64,000 nt of DNA from Psychrobacillus sp. INOP01 (GCF_018140925.1 NZ_CP073315.1:1178001-1242000); one strand, 5' to 3'; positions 9,938 through 21,446 are shown, counted from the stretch's first letter. Made by a program: numbers and translations. Notes: generated from the sequence alone by a model not told the origin.

Positions 9938-10065
9938 GATGTTCCCTCATTTCACAAAAATTGAAAATTTTCTAACTAATTTACTATTAATTTAATTTTA
10001 CACAAAAACTTTTCTTATGCAATACTTTTCTGAAAAGTCACACGACTCTGTTTTCTCATTAGGTT

Positions 10066-10108
10066 AGAAAAAAACACCTTATAAGCTTAAAAGCACTTAT
10101 AAGATGTT
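10066..10108 (-). terminator. Terminator of ygaD
   Basis: AACACCTTATAAG (10073-10085) pairs with CTTATAAGATGTT (10096-10108), with one G-U. On the minus strand it is followed by a run of seven T, directly after the ygaD stop. Confidence 0.85.
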
Positions 10109-10115
10109 TAAATTA

Positions 10116-11867
10116 CTATTCAATATCAAGTTGTTGGATTTGGAATAAATTATAATAAATATTTCTTTGATTCATCAATTGTACATGTGAACCGCTCTCC
10201 ATTACTTTACCATCTTCAATAACAAATATATTATCTGCATGGGTAATAGTAGATAGCCGGTGAGCTACAATAATAGTAGTACGATTTGAAGCTAGCTTCT
10301 CTAAAGAATCCTGTATTAAAGATTCACTCTCTAAATCTAATGCGGAAGTTGCCTCATCTAGAACTAATATAGGTGGATTTTTTAAAAATACTCGTGCGAT
10401 AGCAACGCGTTGCTTTTGACCTCCTGAAAGCTTCACTCCACGTTCTCCAACTTTTGTTTCATATCCCCCTGGTAGCTCCATGATAAAATCATGTGCATTT
10501 GCAGCTTTTGCAGCTTCCATTACTTCTTCGTCTGTAGCACCTGGTTTTCCCATTAATATATTGGATTTGACCGAATCACTAAAAAGAATATTATCCTGTA
10601 GCACTATACCAACTTGCTGTCTCAAAGATTCAATAGTGACATCCCGAACATCTTTTCCATCAATTAGTACTTGTCCAGTGGTGACATCATAAAACCTAGG
10701 AATTAAGCTTATAATAGTTGATTTACCGCCACCACTCATACCTACAAAAGCCACTGTTTCTCCAGCGTTAACACGGAAGTCGACATCCTCTAAAATCATA
10801 TGACCATCTTTTTCGTATTGAAAAGAAACGTTTGAAAATGTCACTTCACCGCTAGCAATACCTAAAGTAGAGGCACCTTTTTTATCGACAATATCATACT
10901 CTTCATCCATTAACTCAAATACACGGTCCATAGAAGCAAAAGACTGTGTTAATGTTGTGGATGAATTGACTAACCGTCTTAACGGGCTATATAAACGTTC
11001 AATATATGCTATAAATGCAGCCATCGTTCCTACAGAAAGTCTCCCATGGATAGCTTCATAACCAGCGTAAGCAATAACAAGTAAAGGTGCAATATCCGTA
11101 ATCGTGTTAACTACTGCAAATGCTTTTGCATTCCAAACTGTTTGTTTTACTGCTGCATCTAGAAATTCTCCATTTGTTTCATTAAAAAGTTTTTGTTCAT
11201 GCTTTTCTAATGTAAATGTTTTAATAATACTCATGCCTTGTACACGCTCATGTAAATAGCTTTGAACCCCAGCTAGTGCTTGTGAACGCTCCTTCGTTAA
11301 GTCCCGTAATCTTCCGAAGAAATATTTGACACTGAATGCGTAAAATGGAAAAGCCAATAGCGTTACTAAAGTAAGCTTTACATTCATCGTTAACATAATT
11401 CCGATAGCGATTAAAATAGTTGCTAAATCCAGCCAAACATTCATCAAACCAATCATGACAAAGTTTTTCGTCTGCTCCACATCATTTATTACACGTGAAA
11501 TAACCTCGCCAGCACGGGTGTTGGAATAATATTTCAAGCTTAGCTTTTGCAAGTGAATATACAGATTTTTACGTATATCAAACAAAATTTTATTACTCAC
11601 CAGCTGTGCTAAATATTGTCTATAATACTCTATTGGTGGACGGACGATTAAAAATACTAATGCAGTCCCTCCAAGCCAATAAACTAATTGAGTTATTTTT
11701 TCATCATTTGTTAAGGCTTCTGCTCCTATAATATCATCTATAACAATCTTGATAAGAATCGGTATAAATAATGGAATTGCAAATTTAATAATCCCGATCA
11801 AAATCGTTAAGAAAATTTGAAAGTTATATGGTTTTACAAATTGCATATATCTTTTCATCGAACTCAT
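10116..11867 (-). CDS. ygaD: ABC exporter, fused membrane and ATPase domains (YgaD-like)
   Basis: A 583-residue half-transporter: six-helix exporter domain (about residues 1-310) followed by an ATPase domain with Walker [10 protein letters not shown], signature LSGGQKQR and Walker [13 protein letters not shown]. It acts as a homodimer exporting lipids or drugs; the substrate is unknown. The frame extends 20 codons further upstream, but that part contains the hairpin ending ygaC. AAGGGAG precedes the ATG at 11865-11867, so this start is preferred. Position next to ygaC matches B. subtilis ygaD. Confidence 0.88.
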   Translation of the reverse strand: MSSMKRYMQFVKPYNFQIFLTILIGIIKFAIPLFIPILIKIVIDDIIGAEALTNDEKITQLVYWLGGTALVFLIVRPPIEYYRQYLAQLVSNKILFDIRKNLYIHLQKLSLKYYSNTRAGEVISRVINDVEQTKNFVMIGLMNVWLDLATILIAIGIMLTMNVKLTLVTLLAFPFYAFSVKYFFGRLRDLTKERSQALAGVQSYLHERVQGMSIIKTFTLEKHEQKLFNETNGEFLDAAVKQTVWNAKAFAVVNTITDIAPLLVIAYAGYEAIHGRLSVGTMAAFIAYIERLYSPLRRLVNSSTTLTQSFASMDRVFELMDEEYDIVDKKGASTLGIASGEVTFSNVSFQYEKDGHMILEDVDFRVNAGETVAFVGMSGGGKSTIISLIPRFYDVTTGQVLIDGKDVRDVTIESLRQQVGIVLQDNILFSDSVKSNILMGKPGATDEEVMEAAKAANAHDFIMELPGGYETKVGERGVKLSGGQKQRVAIARVFLKNPPILVLDEATSALDLESESLIQDSLEKLASNRTTIIVAHRLSTITHADNIFVIEDGKVMESGSHVQLMNQRNIYYNLFQIQQLDIE

Positions 11868-11888
11868 TTTAAAACTCCCTTCTACCAT

Positions 11889-11926
11889 GAGAAAAACCTG
11901 TTGCATATTTTCAACAGGTTTCTCCA
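11889..11926 (-). terminator. Terminator-like hairpin between ygaC and ygaD
   Basis: Perfect inverted repeat: GAGAAA-ACCTGTTG on one arm and CAACAGGTTTCTC on the other. The T run lies in the descending arm. It starts right after the ygaC stop and would reduce read-through into ygaD. Confidence 0.7.
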
Positions 11927-11927
11927 A

Positions 11928-12467
11928 CTACTCATTTAACTGTTTATGAAAATGATAACGACTTGTCCATGCCTCAATAAAATCCGGTGCAAATGGACCT
12001 CTTCTTTGTTTGATCCAGGAAATGAGCTTTTCTACATTACGATCTAGAATGCCATCAATTTCTTCTGGATACTTCATTTCCTTTTTGTGTTGTTCGTATT
12101 CGTCCTCATCTAGAATTGTGTAGGTCATATCAGGAAATACCTTCACATCCAAATCATAATCAATGTACTTAAGCATTCCATTGTTATAGACAAACGGAGA
12201 ACTCATGTTGATGTAATAGTATACACCATCTTCTCTCAGCATACAAATAATGTTAAACCAATATTCTGCATGAAAGTAGCAAATAGAAGGTTCTCTTGTA
12301 ATCCAAGTTCTACCATCTGATTCAATTACAAGTGTTCGTTCATTTGCACCAATTACAATATTTTTGGTTCCTTTTAAAACCATCGTTTCTTGCCAGACAC
12401 GGTGGATTCGGCCATTATGCTTGTAGCTGTGAATTTGAATAGTCTCTCCTTCGTTTGGAATCGCCAT
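11928..12467 (-). CDS. ygaC: Nucleoside tri/diphosphate phosphatase family protein (DUF402, YgaC)
   Basis: A 179-residue cytoplasmic protein of the DUF402/UPF0374 family, whose characterised Staphylococcus member hydrolyses nucleoside tri- and diphosphates. The family pattern is visible: basic aromatic N-terminus, the [10 protein letters not shown] stretch, the acidic segment with [13 protein letters not shown] and a helical C-terminus. AAAAGGTGG precedes the start. It is the promoter-proximal gene of ygaC-ygaD. Activity is by family analogy only. Confidence 0.85.
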   Translation of the reverse strand: MAIPNEGETIQIHSYKHNGRIHRVWQETMVLKGTKNIVIGANERTLVIESDGRTWITREPSICYFHAEYWFNIICMLREDGVYYYINMSSPFVYNNGMLKYIDYDLDVKVFPDMTYTILDEDEYEQHKKEMKYPEEIDGILDRNVEKLISWIKQRRGPFAPDFIEAWTSRYHFHKQLNE

Positions 12468-12553
12468 GATTTAGCCACCTTTTCGTCAAGCGCAAATTTA
12501 GAATTTATATACTTATTTTCTTATTATAGCAATTCACTGTAAAAAACTATAGT

Positions 12554-12588
12554 AAAAAAATCAGCGAGGGTATTTTTACCCTCGCTGA
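12554..12588 (-). terminator. Terminator of sspE
   Basis: TCAGCGAGGGTA (12561-12572) pairs perfectly with TACCCTCGCTGA (12577-12588). On the minus strand the stem is followed by seven T. It lies 17 bp after the sspE stop. Confidence 0.92.
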
Positions 12589-12605
12589 CTTTTGGTGAAT
12601 CCATG

Positions 12606-12758
12606 TTATTTAGTTGGGTTAGAAGAACGATTTGCTTGTGGACCGCTAGCTTGTTGTTTTTTCAACTCTGCTTGACGATTTTGTTCTTTAACTTTTTGAA
12701 TATCAGTTTCAGAAGCAAACTCTTGGTTTGGGTTCTGCTGTTTTCTGTTATTCTTCAT
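12606..12758 (-). CDS. sspE: Gamma-type small acid-soluble spore protein
   Basis: A 50-residue, Gln/Asn/Lys-rich protein with the gamma-SASP signature (N)QEFASETDIQKVKEQN. These proteins do not coat DNA but serve as an amino-acid reserve in the spore core, degraded by Gpr at germination. The start at 12758 has GGAGGTG eight bases upstream; the longer frame adds an unlikely Cys-containing stretch. It carries only one copy of the EFASET repeat, whereas B. subtilis SspE (about 84 aa) has two. A sigma-G-type promoter precedes it. Its place between ygaC and fabL is conserved. Confidence 0.9.
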   Translation of the reverse strand: MKNNRKQQNPNQEFASETDIQKVKEQNRQAELKKQQASGPQANRSSNPTK

Positions 12759-12782
12759 GGATTTTTCACCTCCGCACATAGA

Positions 12783-12812
12783 TATCATGTGCAGATAGCA
12801 AAATATTATTCA
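12783..12812 (-). promoter_or_regulatory. Sigma-G-type (forespore) promoter of sspE
   Basis: On the minus strand TGAATA (12812-12807), a 17-bp spacer and CATGATA (12789-12783) match the sigma-G pattern of TGAATA and CATNNTA. Transcription would start about 18 bp before the ATG. Confidence 0.7.
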
Positions 12813-12850
12813 CTTTTTTGATTTTTAATTAAAGCACATCGCACAATTTA

Positions 12851-13062
12851 AGTTCTAAAGCTGTTTCTAGTATTTCCGAAGTGCTACTACCTATAAAATG
12901 ACAGCATCATATTCTCGTGTACCACTCATTTTATAAGATTGTAGTGGAAGGTGGCGACTCCAGCAGGATCAGTGAGACAGATGAAACTTCACAACGAACG
13001 CTAAGCGGCGGTGAAGGTTCATCGTTCACCCCGCGGAAAGCGTCCACCTGCAACGGAAATCT
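12851..13062 (+). repeat. Internally deleted copy of the long structured intergenic repeat
   Basis: Bases 12851-12885 resemble the 5' end of the long repeat (as at 48467), then the sequence jumps to the 3' module (about 12945-13062). The central covarying hairpin is missing. The 3' module keeps its ends (GTGGAAGGTGGCGACTCCAG and CGGAAATC). It also has its own hairpin, GATGAA-A-CTTCAC against GTGAAG-G-TTCATC. It fills most of the 361-bp gap between fabL and sspE. Confidence 0.8.
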
Positions 13063-13119
13063 GTAATATCGAGCATCTATTAATAATAGAAGTTATACTC
13101 GAATGTAGCATGCCAAATC

Positions 13120-14932
<1,813 letters not shown>

Positions 14933-15054
14933 TGTAAAATCCTTCCTTGCGATTATTGACATGAAATAATGGGTATATGAATAGTAGTAGCTTTGTTTTT
15001 TAAGTAATCTATTTTAAGATGTAGTTAGCTGTAATCCTAAAAGGAGCTGGTTTT

Positions 15055-16035
15055 ATGGACACAGGTACACATGTCGTTATGGGTATCGCACTGGGTGGTC
15101 TATCCCTTATTGACCCCGTAGTTGCAGGTAGTACTCTTACAACGACTGCAGTAATAGCAGGTACAATAATCGGCTCACAAGCCCCTGATATAGATACTGT
15201 TTTAAAATTACGTAATAATGCTGTTTATATTCGACATCATCGTGGGATTACCCACTCCATTCCTGCCGTTTTTTTATGGCCGATCTTGATAGCAGGAGTA
15301 TTATGGCTTATTTTACCAGAAGCCAATTTACTGCATTTATGGTTATGGACCTTTTTAGCGGTGTTTGTACATGTTTTTGTAGATATATTCAATTCTTATG
15401 GAACTCAAGCATTAAGGCCATTTTCAAGGAAATGGGTTGCCCTAGGCGTTATCAATACATTTGATCCGATTATCTTTGGCATTCATGTGGTTGGTATACT
15501 GTTTTGGATGTTCGGCTTAAATCCTGTTCCAACCTTTCTTACTATGTACGCCATTATTTTCGTCTATTATATTTTACGATTTGCCGTACAGCATGCCGTA
15601 AAAAATTCTGTAAAGCATACTATTCCCGATGCAGATGAAATTATCGTCGCACCAACGATGAAATTTCTACAATGGAGAGTAGCAGCAATTTCAAAAACAC
15701 ATCATTATGTCGGTCGGGCATATGGTAGGTCTATCACTATTTACGATAAGTTCGAACGTAATCCGCTGCCCGAATCTGATTTAGTAAGAGCGGCCTTGAA
15801 GGATAATAACTTAAGTGCCTTTACTTCTTTTTCTCCTATTTATCGCTGGGAGATTACTCAGTTTGAACATATTTATGAAGTAAGGCTTATTGATTTACGA
15901 TATCGTAGTAATGACTTTTATCCATTTGTAGCTGTAGCCCACTTAAATGAAGACCTAGAAATAGTCAATTCCTACACGGGTTGGATATTCAGCGAAGACA
16001 AGCTTAGAAAGAAATTAGATTTCATTTCGCATTAA
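15055..16035 (+). CDS. yfhP: Membrane-bound metal-dependent hydrolase (YfhP/YdjM family)
   Basis: A 326-residue DUF457 protein with about four membrane helices in the first 180 residues and a soluble C-terminal domain. The N-terminal His (MDTGTHVV), the APDID motif and HHRGITHS are the conserved putative metal ligands. E. coli YdjM belongs to the LexA regulon; B. subtilis YfhP has been linked to sporulation regulation. The catalytic role is unproven. AAAGGAG precedes the ATG. Divergent from mutY as in B. subtilis. Confidence 0.85.
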   Translation: MDTGTHVVMGIALGGLSLIDPVVAGSTLTTTAVIAGTIIGSQAPDIDTVLKLRNNAVYIRHHRGITHSIPAVFLWPILIAGVLWLILPEANLLHLWLWTFLAVFVHVFVDIFNSYGTQALRPFSRKWVALGVINTFDPIIFGIHVVGILFWMFGLNPVPTFLTMYAIIFVYYILRFAVQHAVKNSVKHTIPDADEIIVAPTMKFLQWRVAAISKTHHYVGRAYGRSITIYDKFERNPLPESDLVRAALKDNNLSAFTSFSPIYRWEITQFEHIYEVRLIDLRYRSNDFYPFVAVAHLNEDLEIVNSYTGWIFSEDKLRKKLDFISH

Positions 16036-16065
16036 CATAAGAAAAACCGGTCAAAAGACGTCCGG

Positions 16066-16617
16066 TTCTTTAAGATTAAAACCAGTTTCTATCATTTCCG
16101 AAGAGCTTTGAACAGACTTGTTGCTATATTATTACCGCGTGAATCTTTAGAGATGCTGGTTGGTCGTGACATCCGTCACAACCAACCAGCATCCTTTTTT
16201 CCCGTAATCTTATGGCGTTTGTCTATCCGTCGCCCTCCTATTCAATAAGTAAGCTCTCGAAGATGCAATTTCGTTAGCTATTTTGCTTCTTTATAAATCA
16301 AACACTTACTATTTCTCTTTATTTCCATTAGTAATAAAGAAAATCTACTTTCTTCCTTTATCATCGGATAATCGCATTTCTAATTCAAAAGCGATTACAA
16401 ATAATTTGAGCACTCTCTAAAATTTGAGCAATCTTATCATCTAAGCGATAAGCTATGCTAAATCTTATAGAGGAGTACTACACACTAATTGATTGCAGTG
16501 GAAGGTGGCAACTCCGGCAGGATTAGGGAGACAGATGAACCATCACAAGCGTACGCGGAGCGTCGGTGATGGTTCATCGCTCCCCCTGCGGAACGGGTCC
16601 ACCTGAAACGGAAATCA
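16066..16617 (+). repeat. Long structured intergenic repeat, copy A
   Basis: Non-coding element filling most of the 684-bp convergent gap after yfhP. Its parts run in the same order as in copies B-D. They are a 5' segment with CAGTTTCTATC and CCGAAGAGCTTT; a central hairpin (16152-16170 against 16175-16193, one C-A mismatch); GTAATCTTATGGCG; a shared AT-rich middle; and a GC-rich 3' module. The 3' module has a perfect 13-bp stem GATGAACCATCAC / GTGATGGTTCATC at 16534-16546 and 16566-16578. No reading frame is shared between copies. Confidence 0.9.
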
Positions 16618-16687
16618 TAGCACTATTCATTCTTTAAGTCCCATGAGCCAAGTATTCACGAAGCTTTTTTATACTTTCTATCTTTTA

Positions 16688-16720
16688 AGAAAAAACGCTA
16701 GGATGCATTTCCTAGCGTTT
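16688..16720 (-). terminator. Terminator of the recX-yfhH-yfhJ operon
   Basis: AAACGCTAGGA (16693-16703) pairs with TCCTAGCGTTT (16710-16720). The A run before it gives T on the minus strand. It abuts the yfhJ stop codon. Confidence 0.88.
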
Positions 16721-16986
16721 TAATTTATAAAGTCATCCGTTTCTAATAAATGCTTATACTTCTCGTTAGTGTTTGCAAATTCATGCAATTGTCCACCGTA
16801 GCCATCTATCCATTTTCGAATAACCATTTCCGTGACGGTTGCTCCTTTATAATCATAGCCTGCTCTTGCATAAGAGGATTCAAAGTCTGACCATAGAAGC
16901 TCTATCCACGCCCTTGCTTTTGCGGCGGATAATTTATCGTTTTTTTCAAGTAGTGCGAAAGTTAATTCATCTATTTTTGTTTGCAT
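16720..16986 (-). CDS. yfhJ: YfhJ family protein (WVELL family)
   Basis: A small 88-residue soluble protein of unknown function. The segment KARAWIELLWSDFESSYARAGYDYKG corresponds to the WVELL motif that names the family, with Ile replacing Val here. It is the last gene of the recX-yfhH-yfhJ unit, starting one base after the yfhH stop. The family is confined to Bacillales and usually sits in this position. No catalytic residues are recognisable. Confidence 0.82.
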   Translation of the reverse strand: MQTKIDELTFALLEKNDKLSAAKARAWIELLWSDFESSYARAGYDYKGATVTEMVIRKWIDGYGGQLHEFANTNEKYKHLLETDDFIN

Positions 16987-16987
16987 A

Positions 16988-17317
16988 TTATTTACCTTCC
17001 TCTAGAGATTCTAACATGGAAATAGGCAAGGCTTCCTCATATTTATCTCCGCCTAATCTATATCCCCATGCAAACCTTCCCTTTAAATATTCCACATGAA
17101 AGAATACACCTGGATCCCCAATAATACGATACATCTCTCCTGGTTTAATAGTAGCTGGATCTATCAGAAAGGCTTGTGCCATCAATGCTTTTCTTTCATA
17201 TACAGCATACTCATTTACTATACCCAGTTGCTCTGCTTTACGTGATTTTTCTTTCAGGTTCGCAATTTCTGTTCGTAGTTCCGGTACCGTCATATCACTA
17301 TATTTTTTTTCACTCAT
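16988..17317 (-). CDS. yfhH: YfhH family protein (DUF1811)
   Basis: A 109-residue cytoplasmic protein: a helical N-terminal half with a coiled-coil-like KEKSRKAEQLG stretch and a C-terminal beta domain (PGEMYRIIGDPG, FAWGYRLGG) typical of DUF1811. The start at 17317 overlaps the end of recX by 8 bp, implying coupled translation. The longer frame (13 extra codons) lies wholly in recX and is rejected. AAGGAG lies some distance upstream and GGAAGAG nearer. Function unknown. Confidence 0.82.
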   Translation of the reverse strand: MSEKKYSDMTVPELRTEIANLKEKSRKAEQLGIVNEYAVYERKALMAQAFLIDPATIKPGEMYRIIGDPGVFFHVEYLKGRFAWGYRLGGDKYEEALPISMLESLEEGK

Positions 17318-18122
17318 CTTGCTCTTCCAACTCCTTCTTTTCGATATAAAGATCAATTTGTTCAGCAGGGAATCCTTTTTGATACAATGCTGTCTTTATA
17401 CGCTTGCGCAAATCATTCCCTTTATATTTTGAGGCATGCTTCCGCCAAATTTTATCTCCCTGCGTAGCAATAATTTCAATCCATTCCTCCTCACTTTTTT
17501 CTAATTCAAAGGTGGAAAGGGCTTGGGAGATTATTGAAAAATTATATCCTTTTCTTTGGAGTGTATCTTGAACTTTTTGTTTAATTTGTCTTGGTGTTTT
17601 ATCTTGATTTTGATTGATGATCTTCTCTGCCAAAGTTTTCGCTATACCAACTTGCTCTTCTTCGGAATAGTTACCCAGCACTTCTTCTTGGAGGTCTTTT
17701 TCAATTCCCTTTTTCTTTAATTCCTGACGAATTGCAGCAGGTCCTTTTTTGCTGTTCTTCTTCTGAGTTTCAACTAAAGCCATTGTAAAACTTTCATCAT
17801 TAAGAAAGCCATACTCATATAGTTTTCGAATTGCTTCTAATATTACTGCTTCACCAAACTCATTTTGAAGAAGTTTTTGTTTTACCTCATGCTCACTTCT
17901 CATACGGTAGCTTAAAAAGTTAATTGCTTTATTAAACGCCTTCCTTACTTCATCATCAAAAACAATTTCATCTAATGTAAATGCCTCGATGACTTTTCCT
18001 TTGGATAATTGGTACTTAATCAGTACTGCTTCGTCTAAACTAAATGCATATTTTTCATCCAAATATAAATTATACCGCTCATTATTATTTTTTTGGCGAC
18101 CAATTCTTGTAATAACCGGCAT
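17310..18122 (-). CDS. recX: Recombination regulator RecX
   Basis: A 270-residue all-helical modulator of RecA filaments. The protein shows successive three-helix repeats, with the family marker LSYRMRSEHEVKQKL near residue 80 and further repeats of the YEYGFLND type. The start MPVITRIG matches B. subtilis RecX (MPYITKI) and has GGAGAG eight bases upstream; the ten-codon-longer frame is rejected. First gene of the recX-yfhH-yfhJ operon, divergent from yfhF. Confidence 0.92.
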   Translation of the reverse strand: MPVITRIGRQKNNNERYNLYLDEKYAFSLDEAVLIKYQLSKGKVIEAFTLDEIVFDDEVRKAFNKAINFLSYRMRSEHEVKQKLLQNEFGEAVILEAIRKLYEYGFLNDESFTMALVETQKKNSKKGPAAIRQELKKKGIEKDLQEEVLGNYSEEEQVGIAKTLAEKIINQNQDKTPRQIKQKVQDTLQRKGYNFSIISQALSTFELEKSEEEWIEIIATQGDKIWRKHASKYKGNDLRKRIKTALYQKGFPAEQIDLYIEKKELEEQDE

Positions 18123-18225
18123 GTATACTTCTCTCCATTCGTCTTTCTTCAATTATAACTTATAACTTGGTTGGTGATAAATGATTGAACTGTTATGATT
18201 ATTTTAAGAAGGAGGTTGGTGACAA

Positions 18226-19122
18226 ATGAAAATTGCAATTACTGGAGGAACTGGTTTCGTAGGAAGCGAACTTACAGATTTACTTTTGCAAAAAGGACAT
18301 GAAGTTTTTATATTATCTCGTTCAAAACAAGGTACAGAACGTGGCATAACTTATGTACAGTGGCTATCAGAAAATGCAAATCCCGAAAAACAGTTAGAAG
18401 GCGTTGATGCTTTTGTCAATCTAGCAGGTGAGTCTATAAATAATGGGCGATGGACGGAAAAGCAAAAACAAAAAATTTATGATAGTCGGATGAAAACGAC
18501 AGATGAAGTGCTCCGAATTTTACATACCTTAACTGTAAAGCCAAAAGTGCTAGTAAATGCGAGTGCAATTGGCATTTATCCACCCTCTAATAGCACAAGA
18601 TATACCGAGGAATCCAAAGTACTTGGAACGGACTTTTTGGCACGTACTGTTCGAGATTGGGAGATTAAAGCACAAAGTGCAGAAAAGCTTCAGATTCGTG
18701 TTGCTTGTGGCAGATTTGGCATTATTTTAGGAAAATCAGAAGGTGCACTCCCTTTAATGGCACTCCCGTATAAACTATTTGTTGGTGGACCTGTTGGAGC
18801 CGGTGAGAATTGGATGTCTTGGGTCCATGTTAAAGATGTTGCTGATGCCTTATTATTTGCGATAGAGCATCCTATTAATGGCCCCTTCAATGTGACTGCT
18901 CCTCACGCAAAAAAGATGAAGGATTTTGGAAAAACTTTAGCGACTATATTAAAAAGACCGCATTATTTTCCAGTTCCATCTTTTGCATTAAAGCTTGTAC
19001 TTGGAGAAAAAAGTCAGCTTGTTATAGAAGGCCAACATGTCATCCCACAGACGTTAATAGATGAAGGTTATTCTTTCCATTTCCCGAATTTGGAAAGTGC
19101 ATTACGAGATATTTACAAATGA
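18226..19122 (+). CDS. yfhF: TIGR01777 family NAD-dependent epimerase-like protein (YfhF)
   Basis: Extended SDR protein of 298 residues (SDR39U1 group). Rossmann motif GGTGFVGSEL at the N-terminus, NLAGESI and a C-terminal DUF1731-type end. In this group the catalytic Tyr-Lys pair is often missing; a region equivalent to IYPPSNS replaces it. The substrate is unknown. AAGGAGG precedes the ATG. Divergent from recX as in B. subtilis. It ends 51 bp before pdaA, at a hairpin. Confidence 0.88.
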   Translation: MKIAITGGTGFVGSELTDLLLQKGHEVFILSRSKQGTERGITYVQWLSENANPEKQLEGVDAFVNLAGESINNGRWTEKQKQKIYDSRMKTTDEVLRILHTLTVKPKVLVNASAIGIYPPSNSTRYTEESKVLGTDFLARTVRDWEIKAQSAEKLQIRVACGRFGIILGKSEGALPLMALPYKLFVGGPVGAGENWMSWVHVKDVADALLFAIEHPINGPFNVTAPHAKKMKDFGKTLATILKRPHYFPVPSFALKLVLGEKSQLVIEGQHVIPQTLIDEGYSFHFPNLESALRDIYK

Positions 19123-19140
19123 ATAACTAACTCTCATTGG

Positions 19141-19173
19141 CGCAACCTACTAAAAAAGAAAGGTTGCGTTTTT
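19141..19173 (+). terminator. Terminator-like hairpin abutting the pdaA start
   Basis: CGCAACCT (19141-19148) pairs with AGGTTGCG (19161-19168), and five T follow, immediately joined to the pdaA ATG at 19174. The right arm and loop carry GAAAGG, the only plausible pdaA ribosome site. The stem could both end yfhF transcripts and hide the pdaA site in read-through RNA. Confidence 0.7.
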
Positions 19174-19983
19174 ATGTGGAAATCTCATTTTGTAGGAATC
19201 GTTATTGCTACTATTATTTTAAGTATTGGATTAATGTATAAACCTTTCTCTGCACAAGCAGAGGAAATCCATTGGGGGTTAAAAAAAGCGACAAATGAGC
19301 AACAAGCAGAAGCAGGCGGAGAATTGGATGCTATGCTAAAGAAACATGGTGCAATATATAAAGGCTCTGCAGATAAAAAAATACTGTATTTTACATTCGA
19401 TAATGGCTATGAAAACGGCTATACCGAAAGTATTTTGGACACCCTAAAAGCGGAAGATATAAAAGCTACATTCTTTTTGACCGGCCATTATTTAGAAAGT
19501 GCAACCCCTCTAGTAAAACGAATGATTGCAGAGGGACATCAAATTGGCAACCACTCTTATGGGCACCCAAATTTAGCAAAGCTCTCAAAGGAAGGGGTTC
19601 AAAAAGAACTACAAAAGTTTGATACACGTTTAAGTGAATTAACTTCATTAACTCGAACAACAGTCACTCGCCCACCAGAAGGAATTTTTAATGAACAGGT
19701 ATTAGAGGCTGCTAATGACATTGGATATCAGCATATATTCTGGTCTGTAGCATTTATTGATTGGCATAAGGATCAGAAAAAAGGTGGCAAATATGCCTAT
19801 GATCAGTTAATGTCACAAATCCATCCTGGTGCCATTATATTAATGCATACCGTTTCTCCTGATAATGCAGAAGGGTTACCAATGTTCATCAAAGAGGCTA
19901 GAAAAATGGGGTATACATTTGGCACTCTAGACGAACTAGTCATAAATAATCTGGATATTCCGCTTACTTTGCTTCCTGAATAA
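19174..19983 (+). CDS. pdaA: Delta-lactam-biosynthetic de-N-acetylase PdaA
   Basis: Polysaccharide deacetylase that removes acetyl from N-acetylmuramic acid, needed for muramic delta-lactam of the spore cortex. 269 residues: a signal peptide ending near AQA, then NodB-domain motifs TFDNGYENG (catalytic Asp), GNHSYGHPN (metal-binding His pair), RPPEG and LMHTVS. Length and sequence match B. subtilis PdaA. It acts outside the inner forespore membrane, and its substrate requires prior stem-peptide removal by CwlD. Sporulation-specific expression is expected but no clear forespore promoter was found. Confidence 0.92.
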   Translation: MWKSHFVGIVIATIILSIGLMYKPFSAQAEEIHWGLKKATNEQQAEAGGELDAMLKKHGAIYKGSADKKILYFTFDNGYENGYTESILDTLKAEDIKATFFLTGHYLESATPLVKRMIAEGHQIGNHSYGHPNLAKLSKEGVQKELQKFDTRLSELTSLTRTTVTRPPEGIFNEQVLEAANDIGYQHIFWSVAFIDWHKDQKKGGKYAYDQLMSQIHPGAIILMHTVSPDNAEGLPMFIKEARKMGYTFGTLDELVINNLDIPLTLLPE

Positions 19984-20025
19984 ACTCCTTTATAATAGAA
20001 AGATGATTATAAAGGACGTGAAGGT

Positions 20026-21399
20026 ATGAGTGAAAAAACAGTTATAGAGGTCGGACAAGAATTCCCTCTTACGATTAAAAGACTTGGTATTAACGGAGAA
20101 GGTGTTGGATTTTTTAAACGCAATGTTGTTTTTGTAAAAGGAGCACTTCCAGGAGAGGTTGTAACTGCACAAGTGACAGTAGTAAATCCAAAATATGCCC
20201 AAGCAGAGATTAAAACAATTAGAGAAGCGTCTCCACATCGTGTCAACCCACCTTGCCCGGTATATGAAGCTTGCGGTGGATGCCAATTGCAACATATGAC
20301 ATATGAAAGTCAGTTACTTGTAAAAAGAGATTTAGTTTTACAAGCCCTTGAACGTTATGTGAAAGACTTGGCTTCGACAATTGATGTGAGACCTACAATC
20401 GGTATGGAAAACCCTTGGCATTATCGTAACAAAAGTCAATTCCAAGTGAGAGAATTAGGCGATAAAGTTATTGCTGGTTTATACGCAGAGGAATCCAATA
20501 TGTTAATTGATATTAACGATTGTTCGGTTCAACATCCTGCCACAACACATATAACTAATGAAATAAAAAGATTTCTTAAAGAGCTAAATATCTCCATATA
20601 TGATGGTAGAAACTCTAAAGGAATCGTCCGTACAATTGTCGTTCGTACTGGGATGAAAACTGGTCAGATTCAAGTTACACTTGTAACAACTCAAAAGAAA
20701 ATGCCACATAAGGAAGAACTAGTACAAAAAATACGAGCAATTGATCATAATATTGTGTCCATTAGTCAGAACATCAATGCAGAAGATACTTCGCTTGTAT
20801 TTGGAGACACGACATTTAACTTACATGGTAAAGAAACGATTCACGAAAAACTTGGAGAACTAGCTTTTGACTTATCGGCTCGTGCTTTCTTCCAATTGAA
20901 TCCTGAACAAACTGTACATTTATACAATGAAATTGAAAAAGCAGCCGCTCTTACAGGTGAAGAAACAATTGTAGATGCTTATTGTGGTGTTGGTACGATT
21001 GGATTGTGGCTGGCCAAAAACGCAAAAGAAGTTCGTGGTATGGATATCGTCGAGGAATCTATCCAAGATGCGAAAAAGAATGCGAAACGAAATGGCTTTA
21101 AAAACACCAAATACGTTCACGGTACTGCACAGCATTGGTTACAAAAGTGGAAAAGCGAAGGATTTGTTCCAGACGTATTAACAGTGGATCCCCCTCGAGC
21201 TGGTTTAGATGATGATCTTCTAAAAACAATATTAGATATTAAACCAAAACGTTTTGTTTACACTTCATGTAATCCATCGACACTTGCAAAGGATTTAGCA
21301 GCACTTAAAGAAGTTTACAATATCAAGTATATCCAACCTGTTGATATGTTTGCTCAAACTGCCCATGTAGAAGCAGTTACACTGTTGGAGTTAAAATAA
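20026..21399 (+). CDS. rlmCD: 23S rRNA (uracil-5-)-methyltransferase RlmCD
   Basis: S-adenosylmethionine-dependent m5U methyltransferase; the B. subtilis orthologue methylates both U747 and U1939 of 23S rRNA. 457 residues: TRAM domain at residues 5-65, the [10 protein letters not shown] iron-sulfur cysteines near 70-80, AdoMet motif [21 protein letters not shown], and the catalytic Cys in [12 protein letters not shown]. Complete and of normal length. It starts 42 bp after pdaA with GGACGTGAAGG upstream, and ends at a terminator. Confidence 0.93.
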   Translation: MSEKTVIEVGQEFPLTIKRLGINGEGVGFFKRNVVFVKGALPGEVVTAQVTVVNPKYAQAEIKTIREASPHRVNPPCPVYEACGGCQLQHMTYESQLLVKRDLVLQALERYVKDLASTIDVRPTIGMENPWHYRNKSQFQVRELGDKVIAGLYAEESNMLIDINDCSVQHPATTHITNEIKRFLKELNISIYDGRNSKGIVRTIVVRTGMKTGQIQVTLVTTQKKMPHKEELVQKIRAIDHNIVSISQNINAEDTSLVFGDTTFNLHGKETIHEKLGELAFDLSARAFFQLNPEQTVHLYNEIEKAAALTGEETIVDAYCGVGTIGLWLAKNAKEVRGMDIVEESIQDAKKNAKRNGFKNTKYVHGTAQHWLQKWKSEGFVPDVLTVDPPRAGLDDDLLKTILDIKPKRFVYTSCNPSTLAKDLAALKEVYNIKYIQPVDMFAQTAHVEAVTLLELK

Positions 21400-21403
21400 A
21401 AAG

Positions 21404-21443
21404 AAGCTGTCGGAGATATGTAATTTATCCGGCAGCTTTTTTG
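21404..21443 (+). terminator. Terminator of rlmCD
   Basis: AGCTGTCGGA (21405-21414) pairs with TCCGGCAGCT (21428-21437) and six T follow; 5 bp after the stop codon. Confidence 0.88.
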
Positions 21444-21446
21444 GTT

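Noticed and set aside
19120-19152. Sigma-G promoter for pdaA (TGAATA ... CCTACTA)
   Set aside because: The spacer is 20 bp and the start site would fall in the ribosome site; not convincing although sporulation control is expected.
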